The position numbers and the translations under genes were made by a program. The notes below the pieces were generated by a model, which was not told the origin of the DNA, searched no databases, and was given only the letters and a program-made list of their open reading frames with translations. A stretch of DNA of 64,000 nt from Nematopogon swammerdamellus (lineage: Eukaryota > Arthropoda > Insecta > Lepidoptera > Adelidae), in the NCBI GenBank assembly GCA_946902875.1, contig OX336345.1, positions 4,929,395 to 4,993,394 of the forward strand, in the 5' to 3' direction. This document shows, in pieces, positions 53,796-63,209 of this stretch (within the stretch, counting starts at the first letter, position 1; each line of letters opens with the position of its first letter).

Positions 53796-54174
53796 AAAAT
53801 ACGCGAGTCAGTAGCGTCAGCACATTCATAGCTTGAAATTATTTTTAATGGATCCTTTGAATGTATTTGTGATGTGATGACAATGCATGTGAAGGCTTGC
53901 ACACTTGCTTATCAACAGGTAACGTGTTTCATCGCCTTTTGCCTCTTCTAGTATTCAGTTCGAGAATATCAATATTCGGTGTTAAGTACATTTTATGGGG
54001 AAGTTTTGTCGTCAGAGAGTCTATTTCCTATGTGATAATGAAAAACTTTGATTTAAAATATTTTATTTTCGCGTAATACCACCCGTAATACCACACGTAA
54101 TACCTGCCCGTGGTACCACCAGGTATGAAGAACGACCTTATTTTTTAAACATTTTTTATATAGGAAGTGTTTGA
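53796..54174. other. Unassigned DNA
   Basis: No feature recognised. Confidence 0.4.
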
Positions 54175-54475
54175 GCAGTGTGGGGCCGAGACTTAAAAAT
54201 AACTGCATCTTTCCCCGTGCACGCCTTAAAAGGCGACTAAGGGATAAGGACGAGATGCCGTGCTAAAGGGCGACAGGAGAGCTACCTCTCACCTAGGCTC
54301 GGTCCTTCCACCGAGTCAAGTAGCAGGAGAGTCGCCGTGCCTTACTTGCTACTTGATAGTTATATTGTCCGAATGCTTTGCTAGACGTGGCGGTCGGTGT
54401 TGTGCTGTATATCTACCAGAGTCCTTGCAGCACAACACCGGTTACTCTGCTTGTCGAGATGTATGTATGTTTGAG
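54175..54475 (+). repeat. A-module repeat, full
   Basis: GTGTGGGGCCGAGACTTAAA, TGCATCTTTCCCCGTGCACG, GGCGACTAAGGGATAAGGAC, GTCCTTCCACCGAGTCAAGT, GGCGGTCGGTGTTGTGCTGT. It is in SINE-sense orientation but not joined to a SINE body. Confidence 0.75.
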
Positions 54476-54869
54476 CACTTGAGCAGTCGCTTGCAGTACA
54501 GAGGCGCTCTATATGGAATGTGAGCTCTTAGTTATACGGTTTCTCGATTGAGAAATTGACACAGTTTTCGAGAGGGAGCTTGAAAGCCACATCGAACTGG
54601 GAACGAGTTACACTTCAGAATTGCTCCAATTAAGAGCGCATTGGCGAGGCGGCCTACATCCAGCATTCGTATATCGCAGCCCTGTGCAAGCAGGCGCAGT
54701 TAATCACGGATTTGAATGTAGATCTTCAAACATTCGTACGTAGTAGAGGTGTAATAGTTTTCTATGGAAGTTCTCCATCAAACTGTTTTGTTTGAATTAG
54801 GTACCACCACGGTCGGATACTGGTTAAACCGGTTTACTTCTGTAAGAGTTCATGTAAAACAGCAAGTTA
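54476..54869. other. Unassigned DNA
   Basis: No feature recognised. Confidence 0.4.
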
Positions 54870-55250
54870 ATTTATTTAAAAAAGCTGCCAAGTGCGAGTC
54901 GGACTCGCGCACCGAGGGTTCCTTACCACCACAAAATATATTATGAGCGTTTGCAATATAATGACATCAAGTTTGACGCTTAAATGTATTACCGTTTTTA
55001 CGATAGAGAAAAACCAAACACAAATACCTTTAAAAAACATTTTTCCAGGGTCCCCATAGGACCCTCTTTAATTTTTTACTCTTTCTTTATTAATTTTGTT
55101 TTTTATAAGATATCCACCATAAAAACACATATTCTATGAAAATTTCAACCGGCTACCTATTACGGTTCAAAAAATACAGCCCTTTAAAAATTGCAGGGCA
55201 GACGTTGCAGGTTTAGTAATAGGGTACTCCGTAAGTTACGGAACCCCAAA
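54870..55250 (-). repeat. D repeat
   Basis: AAGCTGCCAAGTGCGAGTCG, GACTCGCGCACCGAGGGTTC, TTCAACCGGCTACCTATTAC, ATAGGGTACTCCGTAAGTTA. One degraded unit of the 75-bp minisatellite follows at 55255-55305. Confidence 0.7.
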
Positions 55251-55347
55251 AATGTCCTTGCCTTCGGCTTCTCCCTCAGTGATTTACTTCGTTTACTTGA
55301 ACCCAATCAGATAATTCTATAGGTACTATACTGTAGAGATAATATAC

Positions 55348-55640
55348 TGTACTGTGCCGTGCCGTGCCATGCCTTGCCGTGCCGTGCCGCGCCGTGCCGT
55401 GCCGTGCCGTGCCGCCCCGTGCCGTGCCGTGCCGTGCCGCGCCGCGCCGCGCCGTGCCGTGCCGTGCAGTGCCGTACCATTCCGTGCCGTACCATGCCGT
55501 GCCTTGCCAGGTGCCGTGCCGTGCCGTGCCTTGCCAGGTGCCGTGCCGTGCCGTGCCGTGCCGTGCCTTGCCAGGTGCCATGCCGTGCCGCGCCGTGCCG
55601 CGCCGTGCCGTGACGTGCCGTGCCGTGCCGTGCCGTGATT
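55348..55640. repeat. GCCGT pentanucleotide microsatellite, ~290 bp
   Basis: Nearly pure (GCCGT)n with variants GCCGC, GCCTT, GCCAG. Because the unit is 5 bp and stop-free, open frames appear on both strands (MPCRAVPCRA-like and RHGTARHGTA-like). These are artefacts, not genes. Confidence 0.95.
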
Positions 55641-56975
55641 ATACTGTATCGAAGGCACGTTTTTGATCTGATGTGAGGTAAAAAAACAATGTTGCTTACT
55701 TCAGTATTTTTGACATTCGAATTTGACGAGAGCGATGCAAAGCTACTCGTAAAAGTATTAAACAAAATATTAACTTTTTCCAGAAGATTCGACACCCGTG
55801 AATTATCGGGTTTAACGAAGATTTCTGAACTATGTTAGTTAAACATTCGACATTTATGTCTAGGCACGTTTATATGAAGTGGTTTTATTTTTTCCGCACT
55901 TCAATCAAGTTTTCATAACATTTATTTCACTCCATCATTATCTCTTGGAGAGATCATTGACACACACATATAATGGAAAGGTTCTGCCGGTCAAATAGAT
56001 TTGTAAGCTATTCATAGAGTCTGATTTCAGTAATTGATTAAAACTCGGCGTAACTCTTTAATGGCACTAACCACGAGCGAGGAAGCCACTTCCTCTTGCT
56101 GAACTGGGACGTGAAAAGGAGCGCATAGCTGAAAGTGGCATATGAGCGTTAACTACTGAACTCCAGTCGTATATCCCAACCAAGTAGTACAGTCTCGAGT
56201 CCTTCAAGAGGGGCGGCGTGAATGGGTACTTGTCAGGCCGGCATGATATCATTTACAAGCCCCGCATACGACCGAATGTTCGTGGGCGTCGTTAGACACC
56301 TTACGGATGGCTCTGCGCTACATGTCGCACTTTCAATAAAGAAGGCGTACCTAAACACAATACAATATAAGAGTGCCGAGTTTAAATTTTACAAAATAAA
56401 ATTAAGCCGCACCTCCAATATTATTACATCAATATTATTTCTTGTTTATTATTTGTGTTGTTATGTTCAAAACTGTTGTATTGTGCTTGAATTAAAATAA
56501 AAAAAAAACAAATTAAAATCATGCCCCTGATTTATTTCTTTCAGACATGCAATTAACACTTTTCAATAAGCAATTTGCTATAGGAAATTCTCCCAAATGT
56601 AAATTTCTGATGCAGACTGTTCCAGCGACTTTTACTCAAAAGCTACTCAGGCGAAATGTGTATGTACTGACAAAATGCTAGCGCCATATGAATTATGTTC
56701 CCGACTCCCCCGCACTACCCTGGGGAAATTAAAGTGTCTCACTATAAATTTAAGAAGGCAGGTAGGTGTATTCGTAACATTCAAATCGCGCTGCGTTTTA
56801 CGGGAAGCTAGAAGCGCGAGCCTGTAAAGGGAATTATGAACACCAGCACGGTTGAAGTTGTAACCTTTCACTTAAGTGCTTGAAGTGTGCAATTTTCGGT
56901 ACATAATAAAAAAACATGCATCTACCACCGGTGCTGTTGTTTTGACTGCAACAAAGCTGCATTTACTATTCACAT
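55641..56975. other. Unassigned DNA, about 1.3 kb
   Basis: No gene or named repeat recognised. The short frames at 56222-56500 and 56647-56871 have no domain support. Confidence 0.45.
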
Positions 56976-56997
56976 ATAAGAACCTGCCGTATTTCAT
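56976..56997 (+). repeat. 22-bp direct repeat, left copy
   Basis: ATAAGAACCTGCCGTA plus TTTCAT, matching 62841-62862 with one mismatch. The pair brackets the Gypsy internal region. The flanks beyond the 22 bp do not match. Confidence 0.6.
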
Positions 56998-57009
56998 ATA
57001 CATATAAGT

Positions 57010-57029
57010 TTTTTTTTTTTTTTTTTTTT
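57010..57029. repeat. Poly-T tract
   Basis: Homopolymer of about 20 T between the 22-bp repeat and the 37-bp minisatellite. Confidence 0.85.
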
Positions 57030-57056
57030 AACGTTATTCACATACAATAATTATAG

Positions 57057-57388
57057 CGGCAACAGGCCCCTTCGTCCTGAATACAAAATTATATGGCAAC
57101 AGGCCCCTTCGTCCTGAATACCAAAGAACACGGCAACAGGCCCCTTCGTCCTGAATACCAAAGAACATGGCAACAGGCCCCTTCGTCCTGAATACCAAAT
57201 TATATGGCAACAGGCCCCTTCGTCCTGAATACCAAAGAACACGGCAACAGGCCCCTTCGTCCTGAATACCAAAACATGTGGCAACAGGCCCCTTCGTCCT
57301 GAATACCAAAACATATGGCAACAGGCCCCTTCGTCCTGAATACCAACACATATGGCAACAGGCCCCTTCGTCCTGAATACCAAATCAC
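57057..57388. repeat. 37-bp minisatellite, 9 copies
   Basis: CAACAGGCCCCTTCGTCCTG followed by AATACCAAAGAACATGG-type spacer, repeated nine times with a period of about 36-38 bp. A 37-bp unit without stops is open in all three minus-strand frames, giving overlapping repeat peptides (e.g. FRTKGPVA). It lies just downstream of the integrase frame, in what would be the 3' region of the Gypsy element. Confidence 0.9.
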
Positions 57389-57548
57389 AAAATATTCGTT
57401 TATAGATAGTATTTATATAAACCAATATTACATTTTACAAAAATAACATTCCACATTTAATAAGTAATATAATCAGAACTTAAGTGTTACGAAACAGTAA
57501 TAACACGGGGGATATCATAAAACACAATTAGTCGGTTAATGAACCAAA
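57389..57548. other. Presumed 3' untranslated or LTR-proximal region of the Gypsy element
   Basis: AT-rich, no frame. No polypurine tract or LTR boundary can be fixed; TGTTATTACTG on the minus strand near 57500 could be an LTR start, but I see no matching partner upstream. Confidence 0.3.
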
Positions 57549-58493
57549 TTAATCATTTTCTCCGCTAGACTCACCAGACGCAACTAAATCTTGCCCGTGA
57601 GGTCGACTAAAATTAAGCCAAGGTTTAATCTTATCTATGGCTACAATCGAAGAGAACCGTCTACCGTTTTTCTGGGTCAAAGGTGTTCCCTCCACGTGGA
57701 AACGGTCGTGGTCTAATACCGCCGTAATTCGGTAAGGGCCCTGGTATTTGGGCACAAGTTTCTTGCTTTGGCCTATAGAAGGTACGTGGCGCTCAACTCG
57801 CACCAAGTCTCCTACTTGGAAATTTACTGGCTGGCAACGTTTCTTGTCAAATGCTGATTTTTGGCTCTGCTGGCTAGATTCAATATGGGCATTAATTTCT
57901 TGTCTAATTTCAGATCTACTTAGATCAAGGCCCCTTTCGTTATTAACCACATCATCGGCTATCTCAGTAAGTATCCTGCTCTCATTAGTACCTGCCGGTC
58001 TAACACCAAATAATGCTTCTGACGGGGTACGATTAATGCCTTTGTTAAGGGTATTGTTGATACCCCACTGCACATCGGGCAGGTGGTCGTCCCATTTACT
58101 ATCTGGTGTACCAATGCACTTTGCTGTAAGGGCGCCTACGATTGTTTTATTGTAGCGCTCCACCTGCCCGTTGGCTCTGGGTGTAGCAACCGCATTGAGT
58201 ATATGCTTAATGCCTTTTTCTCCTGTGAATCTTTTAAACGATATGCTCGTGAACGAAGTTCCTCGATCCGTAATTAGTCTTCTCGGTACCCCGAAAATAC
58301 CAAAATACTCCCGGAACACCTTTATAGACGTATGTGACTTAGTGTTTCGCACTGGTTTAAGGTAAATATAACGTGTGTAGGCGTCTATAATGACCAATAT
58401 ATGTACATTCCCTCTACTGCTTCGCACAAAGGGTCCAACGTGATCCGCGTGGACGGTGTCAAATGGGTTATCAACTTTCTCAATTGGATGCAA
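57549..58493 (-). CDS. Gypsy integrase core and C-terminus
   Basis: 314 codons. The catalytic triad reads D17 (HADHVGPF), D76 (LITDRGTSF) and E112 (GQVERYNK), a D,D35E arrangement, so the core looks intact. Residues ~215-275 (GDLVRVERH ... KYQGPYRITAVL) form the GPY/F module that follows the integrase core in many Gypsy elements. No chromodomain follows; the protein ends in a short Ser/Gly/Glu tail. The first Met is unlikely to be a real start. This frame is the continuation of the pol polyprotein, separated from the frame 58480-59733 by a shift in an 8-base T run at 58557-58564 (A run on the coding strand), upstream of this Met. It joins retrotransposon DNA to the host chromosome. Confidence 0.85.
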   Translation of the reverse strand: MHPIEKVDNPFDTVHADHVGPFVRSSRGNVHILVIIDAYTRYIYLKPVRNTKSHTSIKVFREYFGIFGVPRRLITDRGTSFTSISFKRFTGEKGIKHILNAVATPRANGQVERYNKTIVGALTAKCIGTPDSKWDDHLPDVQWGINNTLNKGINRTPSEALFGVRPAGTNESRILTEIADDVVNNERGLDLSRSEIRQEINAHIESSQQSQKSAFDKKRCQPVNFQVGDLVRVERHVPSIGQSKKLVPKYQGPYRITAVLDHDRFHVEGTPLTQKNGRRFSSIVAIDKIKPWLNFSRPHGQDLVASGESSGEND

Positions 58494-59733
58494 GAATCCA
58501 GGTCTTTTCCCCCCTGATGATTTCGCATAAGCGCACTCTAGACACGAATTGACATATTTTTTTTACAAAAGCCCTCATTTTACTAAACCAGTAAGACGAC
58601 TTAATCTTTTCTAGGGTCTTGTCGACAGAAAAGTGGCCTATGTCGTCGTGGTTCTGTTTGACGATCTGCCAACGGACACCTTTTGGTACCACCCATCTGT
58701 CTCCCTGTGGGGTAACCCGAAATAACTTATCCCCCTTTAACTTGAAATTGGTTTTAATGTCAGCTACATCATTGAGATTCGAGTCTTTGAGAATGTTGAC
58801 AATTCTCTGCACCTCAGAGTCTGCACTTTGCACTGTAACTAACCAACTAGTCTCCGAAATGGCCATAATATCATGAATCTCTTGCAACGAACCAGGAATG
58901 GGATTACGGCTAAGGGCGTCAACATGGGCCATTGCTGTACCGGCCCTATACTGAATGTCAAAATTATACTCCTGCATTTGTTCCCACCATCGAGCTACCC
59001 GCGGTATCATGTCTCTCTTTGAAAAGGTTGCACGCAATGAATGACAGTCCGTCACAATTTTAAAAGACAAAACAACAAGATATACTCTGAATTTCTGAAG
59101 GGCGGCCACCACAGCTAGCGTTTCTAAATCATAGGAAGAATAATTTTGTTCTTCAGGGGTCGTTTGACGACTGAAATAAGCCACCGGTCTAAGTATTCCA
59201 CCATCACCACTTTGTAGGAGAATTCCCGCAAGACCAATCTTGCACGCGTCCGTATGCAGCTCTGTTTCTGCATTAGGATCATAAAGAGCCAATGTAGGTT
59301 TCTGGACTAGCTTTTGCTGCAAGGTTCTAAATGCTACTTCCTGTTCATCTCCCCAGACCCAAGTTATATCTTTCTTTAAAAGATAAGTTAAAGGTTTTGC
59401 AATCAAAGAAAATCCAGGCACAAAACGCCGAAAGAAACTCGCTAACCCTAAAAACTGGCGTACATTATGTTGATTCTCCGGTGTTGGAAACTTCTCCACA
59501 GCTTCCACTTTCTTAGACCCCGGTTGAATTCCATCCTTTGAAACCTCGAATCCCAAGTAATCGACATTATGGCCGAAAAACCAACATTTTGAAAGTTTTA
59601 GTGTTAGACCCGCATCCAAAAACAGCTTCAGAACTTTCTCCAGTCGAGCCATACCCTCATCGAAGTCCCTGGCAGGAATAATAACGTCATCTAAGTAAGC
59701 GAGTGCTTCCTTGTGGCATTCGATTAAACTCAT
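58480..59733 (-). CDS. Gypsy pol: end of RT, RNase H, start of integrase
   Basis: 417 codons; the first ~7 residues are probably not authentic. YLDD (residues 13-16) is the RT catalytic motif, followed by the RT thumb (FFGHNVDYLGFEVS, then VRQFLGLASFFRRFVPGFS). RNase H: D162 (HTDACK), E204 (DLETLAVV), D229 (VTDCHS) and D272 (HVDALSR), all present. An integrase zinc-binding segment begins ~residue 320 (HDDIGHF), but its Cys pair is read out of frame after residue ~389, where eight A occur on the coding strand. The frame overlaps the upstream frame by 47 bp, at the deletion point inside RT. Confidence 0.85.
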   Translation of the reverse strand: MSLIECHKEALAYLDDVIIPARDFDEGMARLEKVLKLFLDAGLTLKLSKCWFFGHNVDYLGFEVSKDGIQPGSKKVEAVEKFPTPENQHNVRQFLGLASFFRRFVPGFSLIAKPLTYLLKKDITWVWGDEQEVAFRTLQQKLVQKPTLALYDPNAETELHTDACKIGLAGILLQSGDGGILRPVAYFSRQTTPEEQNYSSYDLETLAVVAALQKFRVYLVVLSFKIVTDCHSLRATFSKRDMIPRVARWWEQMQEYNFDIQYRAGTAMAHVDALSRNPIPGSLQEIHDIMAISETSWLVTVQSADSEVQRIVNILKDSNLNDVADIKTNFKLKGDKLFRVTPQGDRWVVPKGVRWQIVKQNHDDIGHFSVDKTLEKIKSSYWFSKMRAFVKKICQFVSRVRLCEIIRGEKTWILASN

Positions 59734-62548
59734 AATGCCCGTCCGGAGTCACGAATGCGGTTTTATATTTGTCGTTTTCGCGGAGAGGCACCTGATAGTA
59801 GCCAGATGCCAAGTCCAGAGTGGTATAAAACTGATGACCAGCTAAAACGTCCAGCTGATCGTCTATGAGTGGCATCGGATACTTTTCTTTGATGGTGCTC
59901 TTATTGAGAGCTCGGTAGTCAATACAGAGTCGATAGTCTCCAGTCTTCTTTCTCACCAGCACGACTGGGCTGGCGTAGGGCGAAGTGGAGGAACGTATTA
60001 TATTATTCTCTAGTAATTCGGCTATCATATCTCTTACAACCTCTTTCTCCTGGACTGCCAACCTATATGGCCTGTAAACTACAGGCTCGTCGTTGTTCAA
60101 AGTTATAGTCATTTCGCCTACCGATGTAGCACCTAATTCGGACAAATTTGAAGCAAAGCAGCGTCTGTATTTATTTAGCATTAACATCAATTGTTCCTTT
60201 TCGTAGGAAGAAATCCCTTTGCCAACCCGTACATTAGTAGAATCTATGGGTAATAACTGGTTAGTCGCTACAACGCGCATTACATCTAAAGGTGCTGTCG
60301 AACTTTCCTCTCTCGCCACACGCCCACGAGCCACTACGCAACCTTCATCTAGAACAATTGTTTTATCATCAGGAACGTTAACTACTATGTTACTCATTCT
60401 TTTTCGAACGGAAAACAATCCTGAGGGCACTGAGAAGCGTACATCAGACTTAAGACGAATACCTCCTTCAATATACACCTCACCTTCAAAAGTTGGATCC
60501 GTGTAAACTTCAATGATTGATAATCCGGAAAGAGAGACATCGCTTTTACAGAAGAACTTAATTTTATCCGAGGTATTATAATCGTCAACTGAGTTGTACA
60601 TATATAACTGATCGTTCGTCTTATAGACTACAACGTGAGATTGCTCTGTAAAAGTTTGACCAATCATAATTGGTACATGCATAGTCTCGTCAGGTACAAT
60701 GTACAATTCTACGTCAGCCTCAACCTCGTCAACTGTGATACGGAGTTCTTGCTTACCTAATACTTGAACGACAGAATTGCCAAAACCTCGGAGAGCTGGT
60801 AGTGCTTTTGTATCAAATTGTTTGCTAATTTTATTAAAATCGGATAACCTAACCATACAACATTCGCTGCCGAAATCTATAAATCCCTCAAAAGGAATGC
60901 CATTGACGTATACATTTTTATGGTATTTCTCTCCGTGGGAATTTTTATTCCAGACAGTTAAAACAGTTTTCTCGGTAGTAGCTGGTAATTTTGAATAGCA
61001 ATTTTCCGTTTCGTGCCCTATTTTAGAACATTTACCGCATCTTTTTATAGGCATTGTGCACTTGGTTGTAATGTGGCCCTCCTTCTTACAATTGTAACAG
61101 CGTGGTATTATTTTGTCCTGTTGTTTGTTAGGAGTGTCATGTGGCCTAATTGAAATATGACCTCTGGGAAACCGGCGATCTACTTGTGGCTTTATATTTC
61201 TGACATTTCTCAAATATGCCAAAAGCCTGTCTGGGTCTTCGTATTGCACGGCTTCAGCCCCTAACCTGACAGAACGGTCGTCAATGCCGTGAAGTATACA
61301 CTCCACAGCACGTCTACCTGTGATGCCACATCGGTTCACGAAGGCTATTTTATCGTAAAAGTAGTCCTCTAAAGCGTCTCCGAAGCGAGCACGTTTGGCA
61401 AGCATATCGCTTAGCATTTGCCCGTAATTCTCTTCAGAAGGAAAAGCTGCTAACAGTTTTGTCTGCCATTCTTCCCACGAGTAAAGAACGGATGATAGAC
61501 CTTCGTACCATCGCTGTGCTACGCCTCGCAACTTAGGTAGAGCGAAATGTATCAACTGCTTCTCTGTCCATCCATATATTAAAGCGCACTGATTTACCTT
61601 ATGAAGCCACATAGTTATAGTCTGTTCTTTTCTCGAGGGGTCGAACTCGGGAACAGTATTGTGCATACTTCCTAACTTTTCTGGATTATTATCTGTACGA
61701 CCAATCGATTTTATAGCTTCTAATAAGTGAGCCAAACTTTCCTTAGCGTTAGAAAGCGATGTATTCGACTCGCCAGTATTCTCTGTATGACCACGAAATG
61801 TATTAATGGGCCGACGTTGGCCCTCCTGGCAGCGAGTAATACTACGTGACGGGCGTACCACCTGCTTGCGCGACCGTCTGCTTACATGGCTGTCCGAGCG
61901 ACGAGTCTCCCTACTACTACGTTGTGCCCGCTGAACGCTGCGCGAGAACCGTTCCGTCCGGCGAGGCGACTCCTCTCGGGCTGCACTGCGTAGACTGCGC
62001 CTCGCCGACCGGCTGCGTGTGCGGCGGCCCGACTCCCGGCGGCGCGGTAGCGCCCTTCGCCGCTGCTCTCGGCTGCGTGCGCGGCGGCCCGACTCCCGTC
62101 GCCCTCCGCTGCTCTCCCGGCTGCGCGTGCAGCAGGTCGTCTCCCGGTGTTCTCCGCTGCGCTCTCGGCTGCGCAGTTGGCGGCGGTTCGACTCCCGGTA
62201 CGATCTGCTGCGCTCCCGGCTGCACGTGCGGCGGCCCGACTCCCGGCGGCGCCCTCCGCTGTGCTTCCGACTGTGCGTGCGGCGACGGCCCGACTCCCGG
62301 CGTCCTCCGCTGAGCTCCCGGGTGTGCGTGCGGCGACACGACCCTCGGCGTCCTCCGGTACGCTCCCGGCTGTACGTGAGGCGGCACGACTCCTGGGGCC
62401 CTCCGCAGACGCTCCCGGCGGCGGCTCGACTCCCGGTAGGCTGTGACGGACTATACAGTCCAGTACCATCAGTTTCGCCGGTCACTGAAAAGCGAACAGA
62501 TATAAATCCGACAGTGGACTGTTCTCTCCGAAAGCCTAAAAAAAACAA
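59687..62548 (-). CDS. Gypsy gag, protease and first part of RT
   Basis: 953 codons. Residues ~45-265 are extremely rich in Arg, Ser, Gly and Glu (repeats like SRERTGGRR, ESGRRTRSRE). A retrotransposon gag domain follows at ~275-420 (ITMWLHKVNQCALIYGWTEK, LPKLRGVAQRWYEGL). Two zinc knuckles begin at C484 (CYNCKKEGHITTKC) and C504 (CGKCSKIGHETENC). The protease site is FIDFGSE around D558: DFG instead of the usual DTG/DSG. RT begins ~843 and includes the first catalytic Asp, D912 (TTLDLASGYYQ). The frame ends at RMPQGSTRLLR: the RT block between RMP and YLDD, about 30 residues in relatives, is missing. The gag-protease-RT frame has no internal shift. The first in-frame Met is at 62548; an earlier start is not excluded. 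Confidence 0.85.
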   Translation of the reverse strand: MFFLGFRREQSTVGFISVRFSVTGETDGTGLYSPSQPTGSRAAAGSVCGGPQESCRLTYSRERTGGRRGSCRRTHTRELSGGRRESGRRRTHSRKHSGGRRRESGRRTCSRERSRSYRESNRRQLRSRERSGEHRETTCCTRSRESSGGRRESGRRARSREQRRRALPRRRESGRRTRSRSARRSLRSAAREESPRRTERFSRSVQRAQRSSRETRRSDSHVSRRSRKQVVRPSRSITRCQEGQRRPINTFRGHTENTGESNTSLSNAKESLAHLLEAIKSIGRTDNNPEKLGSMHNTVPEFDPSRKEQTITMWLHKVNQCALIYGWTEKQLIHFALPKLRGVAQRWYEGLSSVLYSWEEWQTKLLAAFPSEENYGQMLSDMLAKRARFGDALEDYFYDKIAFVNRCGITGRRAVECILHGIDDRSVRLGAEAVQYEDPDRLLAYLRNVRNIKPQVDRRFPRGHISIRPHDTPNKQQDKIIPRCYNCKKEGHITTKCTMPIKRCGKCSKIGHETENCYSKLPATTEKTVLTVWNKNSHGEKYHKNVYVNGIPFEGFIDFGSECCMVRLSDFNKISKQFDTKALPALRGFGNSVVQVLGKQELRITVDEVEADVELYIVPDETMHVPIMIGQTFTEQSHVVVYKTNDQLYMYNSVDDYNTSDKIKFFCKSDVSLSGLSIIEVYTDPTFEGEVYIEGGIRLKSDVRFSVPSGLFSVRKRMSNIVVNVPDDKTIVLDEGCVVARGRVAREESSTAPLDVMRVVATNQLLPIDSTNVRVGKGISSYEKEQLMLMLNKYRRCFASNLSELGATSVGEMTITLNNDEPVVYRPYRLAVQEKEVVRDMIAELLENNIIRSSTSPYASPVVLVRKKTGDYRLCIDYRALNKSTIKEKYPMPLIDDQLDVLAGHQFYTTLDLASGYYQVPLRENDKYKTAFVTPDGHYEFNRMPQGSTRLLR
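61845..62430 (-). repeat. GC-rich in-frame minisatellite coding the Arg/Ser region
   Basis: Tandem imperfect units of ~40-50 bp (CCGACTCCCGGCGGCGCCCT, GTGCGGCGGCCCGACTCCC on the plus strand) encode the RS-rich gag segment. Frames on the opposite strand are shadows. This segment is much more GC-rich than the rest of the element. Confidence 0.8.
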
Positions 62549-63209
62549 CCGTCCTGTTTAACTCTGTGTAGGTATTAAGTGTGAACAATAAAGAATGTTT
62601 ATTAATTATATTTTTTTATTTTTTTATTTACATAAGTAATATATTCAATGAAGTTTCTACAATTCTAATTTTAATCTGGTAACTAATGACGTCAACAAAA
62701 CAAAATAAATATATATAAAAAAAAAAAAAATTATAATTATTCCTTCAAATTAGTGGGAACACGAAATGTATGTAAACATTTGGAAACTAACGGAAAACAA
62801 TAATGCCAGTTGAAATTTGAGTCCACCCCACTTCTGAACTATAAGAACCTGCCGTACTTCATGGCATTTCAGGATGAAATGGGAATTGCGATTCCCTTTG
62901 GTGGTACTTCTAGCAATAGGTATAGGTAAATTGTGAATAAAACACTATATCGAGTACTCACTCTTTATAATTCCTTAAATCCAGGTCTACAACCAACGGT
63001 TAATCACAATCATTAACACTCGGCAAACTCCACGATTTCCGTAAAAACCACACACTCCGCCATCTTGGCGCTGCCCTTCGTTTCATTACTTTTAGATTTA
63101 GACAATGTTAAAACTTAGATAACCAAAGTAAATTATACTTCTAAATTAGTAAAATAATTAATAACAGGTATTCATATGTTGCTGACACACAGAATGATCC
63201 GATTTTTAG
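62549..63209. other. Region upstream of gag; 5' leader or LTR not resolved
   Basis: AT-rich to 62790. The right copy of the 22-bp direct repeat is at 62841-62862. CACTCCGCCATCTTGGCGCT (63053-63072) contains a YY1-like CCATCTTGG. No tRNA primer-binding site or LTR ends can be identified with confidence. Confidence 0.35.
62841..62862 (+). repeat. 22-bp direct repeat, right copy
   Basis: ATAAGAACCTGCCGTA plus CTTCAT, one mismatch from 56976-56997. Confidence 0.6.

Larger units (their letters stand above)
57549..62548 (-). mobile_element. Ty3/Gypsy retrotransposon internal region (defective)
   Basis: Order on the minus strand: gag with an Arg/Ser-rich N-terminus, two CCHC knuckles, aspartic protease, RT, RNase H, integrase zinc part, integrase core, GPY/F-like end. 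This protease-RT-RNase H-integrase order is that of Ty3/Gypsy (Metaviridae-type) elements. The integrase style suggests the mdg3/Micropia branch, tentatively. No env frame and no matching LTR pair are seen. A deletion in RT and a one-base frameshift make it non-autonomous. Confidence 0.85.

Noticed and set aside
55276..55795. Long open frames on both strands (up to 162 codons) with PCRAVPCRA- or HGTARHGTA-like repeats
   Set aside because: They are produced by the stop-free GCCGT microsatellite; no codon-use or domain support.
57034..57425. Three overlapping minus-strand frames of 62-124 codons
   Set aside because: All read the same 37-bp minisatellite in different phases; none has an independent coding signal.
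57549..62548. Endogenous retrovirus with an envelope gene
   Set aside because: No env-like frame follows the integrase; only short minisatellite frames lie downstream, so it is treated as a plain Ty3/Gypsy element.
61846..62561. Plus-strand and alternative minus-strand frames of 99-195 codons rich in Arg, Ala, Pro and Cys
   Set aside because: Shadow frames of the GC-rich Arg/Ser-coding minisatellite in the Gypsy gag gene.
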